DNA from: Rickettsia typhi
Lineage (GTDB): Bacteria > Pseudomonadota > Alphaproteobacteria > Rickettsiales > UBA1997
Assembly (NCBI GenBank): GCA_945898025.1
Contig: CAMDGT010000033.1
Coordinates: forward strand, 1-9,020
Direction of reading: 5' to 3'
DNA: 9,020 bases
The notes under the pieces: generated by a model
The model's database searches: none
Told to the model about the DNA's origin: nothing
The model's input: only the letters and a program-made list of their open reading frames with translations
Translations under genes and position numbers: made by a program
Shown: piece by piece, positions 1 through 6,613 of the stretch
Numbering within the stretch: position 1 is the stretch's first letter
Layout of the letters: every line of letters begins with the position of its first letter

Positions 1-984
1 CATGGTAATTTGATCAACTTGTGGTTTAATGTTTGTCCATTGATAGTTTCTTAAAGCTTCGACTTGAATTTCATTATCAAAATGTCCGATATTTCCAATA
101 ATCGCACAATCTTTCATTTTTCTGATATGTTCAATGGTTATTATATCAATATTGCCAGTGGCAGTGATGAAGATATCTGCATTTTCAATACAATCTTCAA
201 TAGGTGCAACTTGAAAACCTGCCATTGATGCTTGAAGTGCACAAATTGGGTCTATTTCACTAACGACCACTCTTGCACCTTGAGATTTAAAAGCCTCTGC
301 ACAACCTTTGCCAACATTTCCGTATCCGGCAACAAATACCATTTTTCCTGCTATCATAATATCAGTCGCTCTTTTTATGCCGTCAATTACACTTTCCTTG
401 CAACCATAAAGATTATCAAATTTTGATTTAGTTACTGAATCATTAACATTTATTGCGGGAACCTTAAGTAATCCTTTTTGCTCCATTTGTTGCAACCTAG
501 CAACCCCAGTTGTTGTTTCTTCTGATAGCCCTTTAATTTTTGATAATAGCTCTGGATATTCATTGTGAATTATTTTTGTTAAGTCCCCTCCATCATCTAG
601 TATTAAGTTTGGTCTCCAGCCTTCTTTGCCGTCAATTGTTTGTTTAATGCACCAAATGTAATCTTCTTCGCTTTCTCCTTTCCAAGCAAATACAGGAATA
701 TTTTTACTTGCTATCGCTGATGCAGCCTGATCAACGGTAGAGAATATATTGCAAGAGCTCCATCTTACTTCGGCACCAAGATATATTAGAGTTTCAATTA
801 ATACTGCGGTTTCAATTGTCATATGAAGGCAACCTACAATTCTTGCTCCAGATAATGGTTTTGTATTGCCATATTCTCTTCTTAGCGACATTAAGCCCGG
901 CATTTCATTTTCAGCGAGAGATATTTCTTTAAGACCTAAATCAGCCAATGTTATATCTTTGACTTTGTAATCTGTGAATTTCAT
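1..984 (-). CDS. ahcY: S-adenosylhomocysteinase (adenosylhomocysteinase), C-terminus cut by window edge
   Basis: It cleaves S-adenosylhomocysteine to adenosine and homocysteine with bound NAD, removing the inhibitory by-product of SAM-dependent methylation in the cytoplasm. The 328 residues seen open with [10 protein letters not shown] and run in frame to the left edge; about 100 residues including the C-terminal NAD-binding tail are missing. Substrate-site residues are all present: H54 (in [10 protein letters not shown]), D131 (LDDGGDL), E156 (SEETTTG), K186 and D190 ([10 protein letters not shown]), nearly the same numbering as the human enzyme. The NAD-binding glycine motif is GYGNVGKG at 220-227, with N where D is usual. 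There is no insertion of about 40 residues after LDDGGDL, unlike most alphaproteobacterial enzymes, so this is the short, eukaryote-like form. The ATG lies 3 bases after the stop of the upstream prepilin-peptidase gene, implying co-transcription; no clear Shine-Dalgarno is visible. The identification is secure. Confidence 0.97.
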   Translation of the reverse strand, partial: MKFTDYKVKDITLADLGLKEISLAENEMPGLMSLRREYGNTKPLSGARIVGCLHMTIETAVLIETLIYLGAEVRWSSCNIFSTVDQAASAIASKNIPVFAWKGESEEDYIWCIKQTIDGKEGWRPNLILDDGGDLTKIIHNEYPELLSKIKGLSEETTTGVARLQQMEQKGLLKVPAINVNDSVTKSKFDNLYGCKESVIDGIKRATDIMIAGKMVFVAGYGNVGKGCAEAFKSQGARVVVSEIDPICALQASMAGFQVAPIEDCIENADIFITATGNIDIITIEHIRKMKDCAIIGNIGHFDNEIQVEALRNYQWTNIKPQVDQITM

Positions 985-987
985 ATT

Positions 988-1794
988 TTATATTTTGATG
1001 ATTAAGAATATTAGTAATGTAAAAGTAAGAATATAACCGGGAGAATATTTGTAATTAATATTACGCTCCTTATTTTTTGGATAGAATTTTTTAAACATAA
1101 TTCTAATAAATTGCAAGGAAAATATTGCGACTATTGAGATTATAAAATATAAAATAAAACTTATTAGTGGTAATATTAGCGAAGCGATTAGAATTAGCTT
1201 TATGTAATCAAAAAATTGCTGTTTGTTAAGATTAATTTTTGTAAAAATAGTGGTTATTTTTTTGTCTTTTTTATCAATTTTAACTTTTATTATTTTCCAC
1301 AATAACGATATTAATATTGTGGAAAAAGCGACATTAAAAATAATATTGTTAACTGATTGGTCTTGTATGGTTCTTATTGCAACAGCAAGGGTTGACATCA
1401 GGCAGAGTATCTGAAAAGGAAATAGTTGATGAGAGTAATCCGTTGCAGTAATTATAACTAGGCAGGTAATAAAAATTGCATTTAAAATAAAACTTTCATT
1501 AAAACCAAAGGAAAGGTAGGATAAAATAAAACCAGCAACTGTGAATAATTCAACAAATAAGTGGATTCGTGGAATTTTAATATTGCAATTTCGGCATTTT
1601 CCAAAGGTAATTAACCAATTTATGAGAGGAATTAAGTCTCTGGTTTTAATAACAGAAGAGCAATTTGGGCAACGAGATTTAGGGCCAAAATATCTACCAA
1701 ATATGGATTCATTTAGCGGTAGACGGTATGCAAATAATGTTGCATAAGAGCCAAATATAGCTCCAAAAACTGTTACTAAAAATAATTCAAACAT
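988..1794 (-). CDS. pilD: Prepilin peptidase family membrane protein (A24 type), divergent active-site motif
   Basis: By family this is an inner-membrane aspartyl protease that removes the leader of type IV pilins or type II secretion pseudopilins and may methylate the new N-terminus. At 268 residues it has the usual length. It starts with a hydrophobic helix containing FGSYATLFAYRLP (typical GSFxNVxxxRLP), then a zinc-binding amino-terminal domain with C42-x2-C45 and C67-x2-C70, then about six further hydrophobic segments. The first catalytic aspartate is probably D119 in TDYSHQLFP. The second motif, normally GxGDxK, reads QQFFDYIK at 192-199: D196 remains but both glycines are gone. The late PFGP motif is also reduced to SPGY (251-254). 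The protein may therefore be a working divergent enzyme, a remodelled paralogue or a decaying gene; the reading frame is intact. No pilin or secretion gene is in the window. It follows dacF by 12 bases and precedes ahcY by 3. Confidence 0.85.
   Translation of the reverse strand: MFELFLVTVFGAIFGSYATLFAYRLPLNESIFGRYFGPKSRCPNCSSVIKTRDLIPLINWLITFGKCRNCNIKIPRIHLFVELFTVAGFILSYLSFGFNESFILNAIFITCLVIITATDYSHQLFPFQILCLMSTLAVAIRTIQDQSVNNIIFNVAFSTILISLLWKIIKVKIDKKDKKITTIFTKINLNKQQFFDYIKLILIASLILPLISFILYFIISIVAIFSLQFIRIMFKKFYPKNKERNINYKYSPGYILTFTLLIFLIIKI
1293..1326. repeat. Perfect 12-bp inverted repeat inside the prepilin-peptidase gene
   Basis: TTTTCCACAATA (1293-1304) is followed after 10 bases by its exact reverse complement TATTGTGGAAAA (1315-1326). 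The arms encode ordinary residues (F-S-T-I and L-W-K-I, about residues 157-167) of the membrane protein. Each arm contains TTTTCCACA, which fits the relaxed DnaA-box consensus TTWTNCACA, in inverted orientation. A regulatory or replication role is only speculative. Chance within AT-rich coding DNA is possible, though 12 matched bases including four G/C pairs is notable. Confidence 0.6.
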
Positions 1795-1806
1795 TTTTTA
1801 ATTTTT

Positions 1807-2739
1807 TTAAGAATCGGTGTTTACTCCAAGCTGTTCGTCAAATTTCTTTTGTTCCTGCAATTTGACTCTACTTGCAACTTTTACTGGAATATCTTTGTTG
1901 AGTTTATTAAACGCCATATCTAATAAATTTTTTGTAAGATTATCTCTTTTTTTTTGACTTTCACAACCCATTAATATTGAGAATATTTGCTTATCTCCTC
2001 TTTTTGCCGATGCAACAAGATTAAACCCGGAAGCATTAGTGAATCCGGTTTTCATTCCTTCTGCACCTTTATAATCAAGTAAAACATGATTATGAGAGTA
2101 GTATCTTTTTTTATTGTAGTTAAAGCTTTTACTAGCAAATACTGGATAATAGTGAGGGAATTTTGTTCTTATGGCATAAGTGAGTCTTGCTAGATCAAGT
2201 GCTGTAGTATATTGATCTTCTTGATGTAGACCGCTTGCATTTCTAAAATTAGTGTTTTTCATTCCTAGATCCTTAGCTGTTCTATTCATTAATCGAACAA
2301 AACTCCACTCGCTACCAGATATTGATTCACTCAAAGTTACGGCAGCCTCATTAAAAGATTTTACTACAACCGCTCTTATTGCTTGCTCAACTGTTATTTT
2401 TTGACCTTTTTTTAAATGTAAACTGTTGCTATTGTTAACTCTTGCTATTTCTGCTCCATATGAGGATACTTTTAAATTTTGGCTAAGTGATAATTCTTTT
2501 TTATCTAATGCTTCAAATGTTAGATATAGAGTCATTAATTTCACTAAAGATGCGGGATATGTTATTTTATCCGCATCTTTTTCAAAAATGATATTGCCAT
2601 TATTCGCGTTATAAACTAAAGCAACATAATCTTTGCCACATTCCCTTGATGCAATTGCTTCCTGAATTAAAGGATTACACAAGAAAATAATTAGAGGTAG
2701 TATTTTTTTAACATAATTTTTCACAAAATTACTCAGCAT
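1807..2739 (-). CDS. dacF: D-alanyl-D-alanine carboxypeptidase (penicillin-binding protein, DacF/S11 type)
   Basis: A periplasmic serine DD-carboxypeptidase that removes the terminal D-Ala from peptidoglycan stem peptides and so limits cross-linking. The three penicillin-binding motifs are visible in order: SxxK as S64-L-V-K67 (PASLVKLMT), SxN as S128-F-N130 (SFNEAAVTLSE), and KTG as K230-T-G232 (GMKTGFTNASG). An N-terminal basic and hydrophobic stretch (residues 1-30) ends in AIA before S31, a plausible type I signal peptidase site. At 310 residues it is shorter than DacA-type enzymes (about 400); it lacks most of the C-terminal beta domain and has no obvious C-terminal amphipathic membrane anchor, ending instead in a charged tail rich in K, Q and D. 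It is preceded by a 58-base gap after cdsA and followed 12 bases later by the prepilin-peptidase gene. Its presence, with asd and uppS nearby, argues that the organism still makes and edits peptidoglycan. Confidence 0.95.
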   Translation of the reverse strand: MLSNFVKNYVKKILPLIIFLCNPLIQEAIASRECGKDYVALVYNANNGNIIFEKDADKITYPASLVKLMTLYLTFEALDKKELSLSQNLKVSSYGAEIARVNNSNSLHLKKGQKITVEQAIRAVVVKSFNEAAVTLSESISGSEWSFVRLMNRTAKDLGMKNTNFRNASGLHQEDQYTTALDLARLTYAIRTKFPHYYPVFASKSFNYNKKRYYSHNHVLLDYKGAEGMKTGFTNASGFNLVASAKRGDKQIFSILMGCESQKKRDNLTKNLLDMAFNKLNKDIPVKVASRVKLQEQKKFDEQLGVNTDS

Positions 2740-2773
2740 TTTATTAATAAATTTATTTTTTATATCTCATTAA

Positions 2774-2794
2774 ATTGATAACTTTTATATCAAT
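2774..2794 (-). terminator. Small hairpin 3 bases after the cdsA stop; weak terminator or mRNA-end candidate
   Basis: In the 58-base gap between cdsA and dacF, read on the minus strand, ATTGATA is followed by a 7-base loop and its exact complement TATCAAT. The 7-bp stem has a single G-C pair and no run of T directly follows (TTTAATGAG), so it is a poor intrinsic terminator. It could instead mark an mRNA 3' end or attenuate expression of dacF. I found no convincing -35/-10 pair for dacF in this gap. Confidence 0.3.
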
Positions 2795-2797
2795 AAC

Positions 2798-3556
2798 CTA
2801 GAAGTTATTTTTAAAAAATATTAACAATAAAAGGACGACGGGAGCAACTAATATCATTCCGTCAAGTCTATCAAGTACTCCGCCGTGACCAGGTATTATG
2901 CTTCCTGAATCTTTGACTCCAAAAGTTCTTTTAATTTTTGATTCTATTAAATCGCTAACCTGTTCAATAATCGACAAAATTATACTAATTGCAATAAAAA
3001 AAGTGATACTGCCTTTAAAAAATACAGACGCACTTATAGCTCCAATTATTGCACTAGTAATAAGACCACCAACCGCACCAGACCAAGTTTTGTTAGGGCT
3101 GATATGAGGTGCAATTTTTGGTCCACCAAATGATTTTCCAATAAAAAATGCCATAATATCAGTTGACCAAATAATTGCAAACATCCATAGTAATATTTGT
3201 GCTCCATTTTGCTCTCCATCTAATAGTCTAATTTTTATTACCGAATAAACGGGAATTAAAATATAGAAAACTCCAACTATTTGCCACTTTTTATAATCTT
3301 CGGCTGGTCTGATAATTTCTTGCCATTCCATAGTCATTAATATTGTGATAGCAATAGCTAAGACTATAAATAAGTTTGTTGAAAAGAATATTGCATATAT
3401 TGCCAGTGGAATAAGAATTAAAGAGCTGACAATTCTTTTTCTAAGATTTCCTGCGGCATTATTGTTTTTAATATATTTGATTAAAAATTTTAATATTGTT
3501 TTAATTGTTATAAATATGAACTTTGAGATATTTAGTAGTTTTTTATCTTTTTCCAT
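2798..3556 (-). CDS. cdsA: Phosphatidate cytidylyltransferase (CDP-diacylglycerol synthase)
   Basis: An integral membrane enzyme that makes CDP-diacylglycerol from phosphatidic acid and CTP, the branch point of bacterial phospholipid synthesis. The family signature is complete at 206-232: S206-K-I-K-R210, K215-D216, P222-x-H224-G-G226 and D229-R-L-D232 fall at the expected spacings. Further family hallmarks are WSTDIMAFFIGKSFGG (130-145) and SPNKTWSG (153-160). About seven hydrophobic helices are seen in 252 residues. The first 37 residues, before the usual start point near NLRKRIVSSLILIP, form an uncommon basic, amphipathic extension. The ATG at 3556 lies inside the end of uppS, a 14-base overlap, with a purine-rich AAGAAAAAG just upstream that could act as a weak ribosome site. 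The uppS-cdsA coupling is the standard arrangement, but dxr and rseP, which often follow, are absent here. Confidence 0.97.
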   Translation of the reverse strand: MEKDKKLLNISKFIFITIKTILKFLIKYIKNNNAAGNLRKRIVSSLILIPLAIYAIFFSTNLFIVLAIAITILMTMEWQEIIRPAEDYKKWQIVGVFYILIPVYSVIKIRLLDGEQNGAQILLWMFAIIWSTDIMAFFIGKSFGGPKIAPHISPNKTWSGAVGGLITSAIIGAISASVFFKGSITFFIAISIILSIIEQVSDLIESKIKRTFGVKDSGSIIPGHGGVLDRLDGMILVAPVVLLLLIFFKNNF

Positions 3557-4352
3557 GGGTTCTTTTTCTTTGATTAAAATTAATAATGGCTTTTTTTAAT
3601 TCTCGATTTTTGAAATCTGGCCATAATGTTTTTGTAAAATACAGCTCGCTATAAGCAATTTGCCATAATAAAAAATTACTAATTCTCATATCTCCTCCAG
3701 TTCTTATTAGAAGGTCAGGATCTGGAATTTCAGGTTTATATAAATATTTTCTAAAGCTATCTTCGTTAATATCTTTGATATCAATTTCTTTTTCTATAAT
3801 TTTTCTTGCAATTTTAATTAAGCCTTCCTTTATTTCTTCTCTTCCCCCATAACTAAAAGCAATATTAAGAACAATTTTTTGGTTATTAGCAGTGAGATTT
3901 TCAATTGATTTTATTTTATCAATTAATGATTTCTCTAGATTGTTAAGCCTTCCCGAAACTAAAATCTTTACTCCTACTTGATTTAGTTTTTCAATCTTAT
4001 AATCAAGATAGAATTTTAATAAGTCAAGTAAATAAGAAATCTCATTTTGTGGTCTTTGCCAATTTTCTGAAGAAAAAGCATATAAGGTTAAATATTTTAC
4101 CCCTAGTTTAAGACATTGATTGGTTATTAATTCGATATTCTCGCAACCAAAATTGTGTCCATCTTTCAATTCTAAGTTATTATTTTTTGCCCATCTAGCA
4201 TTACCATCCATAATTATTGCTATATGCTTTGGAATTTGTAGATTCTTTTCTAAGTTAGCATTATCGTAATTTTTGATAATTTTTTGCAGATATTTTGATT
4301 TAAGTTCACTAAACTTTTTATTAAAAAAATATTTAGCAATTATTTTAATCAT
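3543..4352 (-). CDS. uppS: Undecaprenyl diphosphate synthase (cis-prenyltransferase)
   Basis: A cytoplasmic, membrane-associated enzyme that adds isopentenyl diphosphate units to farnesyl diphosphate to make the C55 carrier for peptidoglycan and surface polysaccharides. The catalytic motif HIAIIMDGNARWAK carries D49, N51 and R53. H66 (DGH), S94/E96/W98/R100 (FSSENWQR), R217, D221, R223, S225 (RTGGDMRIS) and E236 match E. coli D26, N28, R30, H43, S71/E73/W75/R77, R194, R200, S202 and E213. E. coli R39, which contacts substrate phosphate, aligns without gaps to L62, and the G of DGNGR is A52. The 269-residue length exceeds the usual 240-255 because of a lysine-rich N-terminal stretch of about 40 residues; no alternative ATG occurs before M48. 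AAGAG a few bases before the ATG is one of the better ribosome sites here. The gene overlaps cdsA by 14 bases and follows frr by 38. Confidence 0.97.
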   Translation of the reverse strand: MIKIIAKYFFNKKFSELKSKYLQKIIKNYDNANLEKNLQIPKHIAIIMDGNARWAKNNNLELKDGHNFGCENIELITNQCLKLGVKYLTLYAFSSENWQRPQNEISYLLDLLKFYLDYKIEKLNQVGVKILVSGRLNNLEKSLIDKIKSIENLTANNQKIVLNIAFSYGGREEIKEGLIKIARKIIEKEIDIKDINEDSFRKYLYKPEIPDPDLLIRTGGDMRISNFLLWQIAYSELYFTKTLWPDFKNRELKKAIINFNQRKRTHGKR

Positions 4353-4380
4353 TTAACTCTTGTGACTTTATGATTTGCAG

Positions 4381-4398
4381 AAATATATCGCTATATTT
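4381..4398 (-). repeat. Small hairpin with GCGA loop across the frr stop codon
   Basis: Read on the minus strand, AAATATA, GCGA, TATATTT form a 7-bp all-A/T stem closed by a GNRA-type tetraloop, overlapping the TAG stop of frr and ending 28 bases before the uppS start. No T-run follows, so it is not a standard terminator. It may be a minor structure in the frr-uppS leader or chance in AT-rich sequence. Confidence 0.3.
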
Positions 4399-4948
4399 TC
4401 ATTAAATCTTTTTCTTTGTTTGCAATAATTTCGTCAAATTTTTTAACAAATTCATCTGTAATTTTTTGTATTGCCTCATTAACTGAATGAATTTGATCTT
4501 TTGAAGCTCCTAATTCTTTTTCTCTTCTTTTAAATTCATCGATAATATCTCTTCTAATATTTCTAACCGCAACTTTTTTGTCTTCGCCGTATTTTTTGGC
4601 TAATTTAGATAATTCTTTTCTTCTTTCTTCGCTAAGTTTTGGAATGTTGATTCTAATTAGAGCGCCATCAACCATGGGATTTATGCCAAGATTAGAATTT
4701 TGAATTGCTTTTTCTACGGCTTTAACATTGCTTTTATCCCAAAGTTGAATTGAAAGAGTGCTGGAGTCAAGGGTTGCAACATTAGCTAATTGAGAAAGTG
4801 GCATCATATCTCCATAAACCTCTACTCTTATTGGGTCAAGAAGACTTGGATTTGCTCTTCCGGTTGAAATGCTGTCCATATCTTTTTTAAGAGAATTGCA
4901 AGTTTCTTCCATTTTTTTTCTGGCTTTATCGGTAAATTCGTTAATCAT
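4391..4948 (-). CDS. frr: Ribosome recycling factor
   Basis: RRF acts with EF-G to split the post-termination ribosome so that subunits can be reused. The 185-residue protein has exactly the family length and spans the complete two-domain fold. The N-terminal helix ends in STGRANPSLLD (28-38). The domain II beta segment follows (RVEVYGDMMPLSQLANV, 41-57), then WDKSNVKAVEKAI (70-82), and the long C-terminal helices include the highly conserved KVAVRNIRRD (124-133). The ATG at 4948 gives the usual start and lies 11 bases after the asd stop. No clear Shine-Dalgarno is seen in the AT-only leader, so it is probably translated within the asd transcript. frr is normally preceded by pyrH (after rpsB and tsf); here asd takes that place, while the downstream partners uppS and cdsA keep their standard order. 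Confidence 0.98.
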   Translation of the reverse strand: MINEFTDKARKKMEETCNSLKKDMDSISTGRANPSLLDPIRVEVYGDMMPLSQLANVATLDSSTLSIQLWDKSNVKAVEKAIQNSNLGINPMVDGALIRINIPKLSEERRKELSKLAKKYGEDKKVAVRNIRRDIIDEFKRREKELGASKDQIHSVNEAIQKITDEFVKKFDEIIANKEKDLMKI

Positions 4949-4959
4949 ATTTATTTATA

Positions 4960-5979
4960 TTATATTTGATGGTCTTTAATTAAAATTTCTGCAATTTGAA
5001 CGGCATTTAATGCTGCTCCTTTTCTTAGATTATCGCAAACTATCCACATGGAAAGCCCGTTTTTTATTGATTTATCCTCTCTAATTCTAGAAACAAAAAC
5101 CTCATCTTTTGTTGAGCATTCGGCTGGAGTTACAAAGTGCATAGATGCTGGATTGTCGATAACTAGAACTCCATCGCAGTTTTCAAGTAGTTCGCGGGCT
5201 TTTTTTGCTGAAATTGGGTTATGGAATTCAATGTTTACTGATTCTGAGTGGCAATTAAAAACTGGCACTCTAACACAAGTTGCTTCAACTTCAATTTTTG
5301 GGTCAAGAATTTTTTTTGTTTCAACTTTCATTTTCCATTCTTCTTTTGTGTAGCCGTCGCTCATAAAGCTATCGATTTGCGGTATTACATTAAAAGATAT
5401 TCTTTTGCTAAATTTTTTTGGATTTTCAATAGAGTTTTCGTATATTTTTTTTGTAGAGTTAAACAGTTCGTCCATCCCTTCTTTTCCAGCTCCAGAGGTT
5501 GCTTGATAAGTTGAGACAACAATTCTTTTGATTCCAGAGTAATCATGAAGAGGTTTTAAGGCTACTAACATTTGAATAGTTGAGCAGTTAGGATTGGCAA
5601 TAATTCCTCTTTTTTTATATTGAGAAATTGCTTCCGGATTAACTTCAGGAATAATTAAAGGAATATCTTCTTCCATTCTAAAATGAGATGTGTTATCAAT
5701 GACTATGCAGCCTTGACTGGCAGCTTTCGGAGCATATATTGCTGATACTTTTCCACCCGGAGAAAATAGTGCAATTGAAGTTCCTGTGAAATCAAAGCTG
5801 TCAAGAGCTTGAACATTGAGATCTTGATTACCAAATGAAACCTTTTTACCAATTGAATTTGCTGATGCTAAAGCGATTACTTCACTTGCAGGAAATTCTC
5901 TTTCAGCGAGTATATTTAATATTTCTCTTCCAACATTGCCAGTTGCTCCAACAACCGCAATCTTTCTATGATTTTTCAT
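4960..5979 (-). CDS. asd: Aspartate-semialdehyde dehydrogenase
   Basis: It reduces aspartyl phosphate to aspartate semialdehyde with NADPH, the branch point towards diaminopimelate/lysine (cell wall) and threonine/methionine. The 339 residues contain the N-terminal NADP-binding loop GATGNVGREI (11-20), SxGG as SPGGKVSA (73-80), the phosphate-contacting R101, the nucleophile C132 in NPNCST (129-134), Q159 and the glycine loop in TYQATSGAGKEG (157-168), and R237 and H244 in RVPVFNCHSE, which complete the active site. The length and motif spellings match the common bacterial enzyme. The start at 5979 places the Rossmann loop at residue 11 as expected. It is the first gene after the 79-base gap and is followed 11 bases later by frr, so any promoter for the asd-frr-uppS-cdsA group should lie in that gap. 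Aspartokinase and other pathway genes are not in the window. Confidence 0.97.
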   Translation of the reverse strand: MKNHRKIAVVGATGNVGREILNILAEREFPASEVIALASANSIGKKVSFGNQDLNVQALDSFDFTGTSIALFSPGGKVSAIYAPKAASQGCIVIDNTSHFRMEEDIPLIIPEVNPEAISQYKKRGIIANPNCSTIQMLVALKPLHDYSGIKRIVVSTYQATSGAGKEGMDELFNSTKKIYENSIENPKKFSKRISFNVIPQIDSFMSDGYTKEEWKMKVETKKILDPKIEVEATCVRVPVFNCHSESVNIEFHNPISAKKARELLENCDGVLVIDNPASMHFVTPAECSTKDEVFVSRIREDKSIKNGLSMWIVCDNLRKGAALNAVQIAEILIKDHQI

Positions 5980-6058
5980 AATTATTTGTTTTTGATTTTG
6001 ATGTAAATAAAGTTTAATTATTTAATTTTGTTTTATTAATATTAATTTTCAAACATTT
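5980..6058 (-). promoter_or_regulatory. 79-base intergenic gap upstream of asd; possible promoter region
   Basis: This is the longest gap in the window and is almost entirely A and T. On the minus strand TTGAAA (6047-6052) could be a -35 element, but only poor -10 matches occur at normal spacing. It also holds the 12-bp palindrome ATTAATATTAAT (6035-6046). No stem followed by a T-run is present, so I see no terminator for the upstream operon. The position suggests a promoter for asd and its downstream genes; the sequence evidence is weak. Confidence 0.25.
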
Positions 6059-6613
6059 TTATTTAAAAGTAAAGAATCCGCCACTATAGCCACTGCTCCA
6101 TAATAAATTATTGGTTAGAGTGCTTGAGCCGTCTGTTCCATATTGAAAAGGTGAAAAAACATTGTTAATATTATAATAGTCCATTTTCCACATTTGTTTG
6201 TTTGACATTATCCCGCCAAAGCTTTTAATGCTTGATGGGTCGTGGGCTGTATCGTATCCACCGCTTTCGTAGGGGTGGATAGTGTCAACTCCAGAACCTC
6301 TAATTCCTGATGCCCCTACTGCATTCATAAAGCACCACCCATAGCCACGATTATGTCCAAAATTATATTCTGGATCATCTATCATTTTAGGATCAAATTT
6401 GTAGCTATAGCGATTTCGATAAAGAACCGTTCCCCTTGAGTATAAAGCAGTAGAGCAACCATCCTTATAGCCAGCCTGAAATTTAGGAGTTCCGTCTGGA
6501 ACTTTAAAATTAGTAAAAGCAAAATATGGTGTGGTGGCATTTTTTATCCAAGCACAAGATGACATATATTGTGCCATTATAATAAAAAGAAGTATTTTAA
6601 TAAATATTTTCAT
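6059..6613 (-). CDS. Putative lipoprotein LpA with paired-cysteine GxKDGC...YNxG...C motif
   Basis: I do not recognise a named family. The 184-residue product begins with a basic, hydrophobic signal (MKIFIKILLF) and a lipobox MSSC, predicting lipid attachment at C20; position +2 is not Asp, which by the E. coli rule favours the outer membrane. Residues 48-94 carry G-Y-K-D-G-C53 and, 41 residues later, C94 after YNFGHNRGYGW. The same motif with identical spacing occurs in the small lipoprotein encoded at 8122-8472. The two cysteines could form a disulfide. The C-terminal 90 residues are rich in G, S, Y and N, end in GGFFTFK, and have no counterpart in the smaller paralogue. Start and upstream stop overlap as TAATG, implying translational coupling with the charged protein gene before it. 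It is the last gene before the 79-base gap. The lipoprotein assignment is strong; the function is unknown. Confidence 0.85.
   Translation of the reverse strand: MKIFIKILLFIIMAQYMSSCAWIKNATTPYFAFTNFKVPDGTPKFQAGYKDGCSTALYSRGTVLYRNRYSYKFDPKMIDDPEYNFGHNRGYGWCFMNAVGASGIRGSGVDTIHPYESGGYDTAHDPSSIKSFGGIMSNKQMWKMDYYNINNVFSPFQYGTDGSSTLTNNLLWSSGYSGGFFTFK

Noticed and set aside
232..426. 64-codon plus-strand open frame within ahcY
   Set aside because: It is a shadow of the conserved NAD-binding region of ahcY with no independent support.
2653..2739. Lipobox reading of the DacF signal (C21 after IIFL)
   Set aside because: The residue before C21 is leucine, not G, A or S, and a better type I cleavage site (AIA before S31) follows.
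3345..3599. 84-codon plus-strand open frame across the cdsA/uppS junction
   Set aside because: It is antisense to two secure genes; its hydrophobic translation mirrors the AT-rich membrane-protein codons of cdsA.
5048..5353. 101-codon open frame on the plus strand opposite asd
   Set aside because: It lies entirely antisense to a strongly conserved enzyme gene, its translation resembles no family I know, and its openness follows from codon use of asd.
6035..6046. 12-bp palindrome ATTAATATTAAT in the asd leader as an operator
   Set aside because: It consists only of A and T in an almost pure A/T gap, where such palindromes arise easily; nothing else marks it as a binding site.
6184..6192. Single DnaA-box-like TTTTCCACA within the LpA gene
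   Set aside because: A lone 9-mer matching a loose consensus in AT-rich coding DNA is expected by chance, and no cluster or origin-associated gene is nearby.
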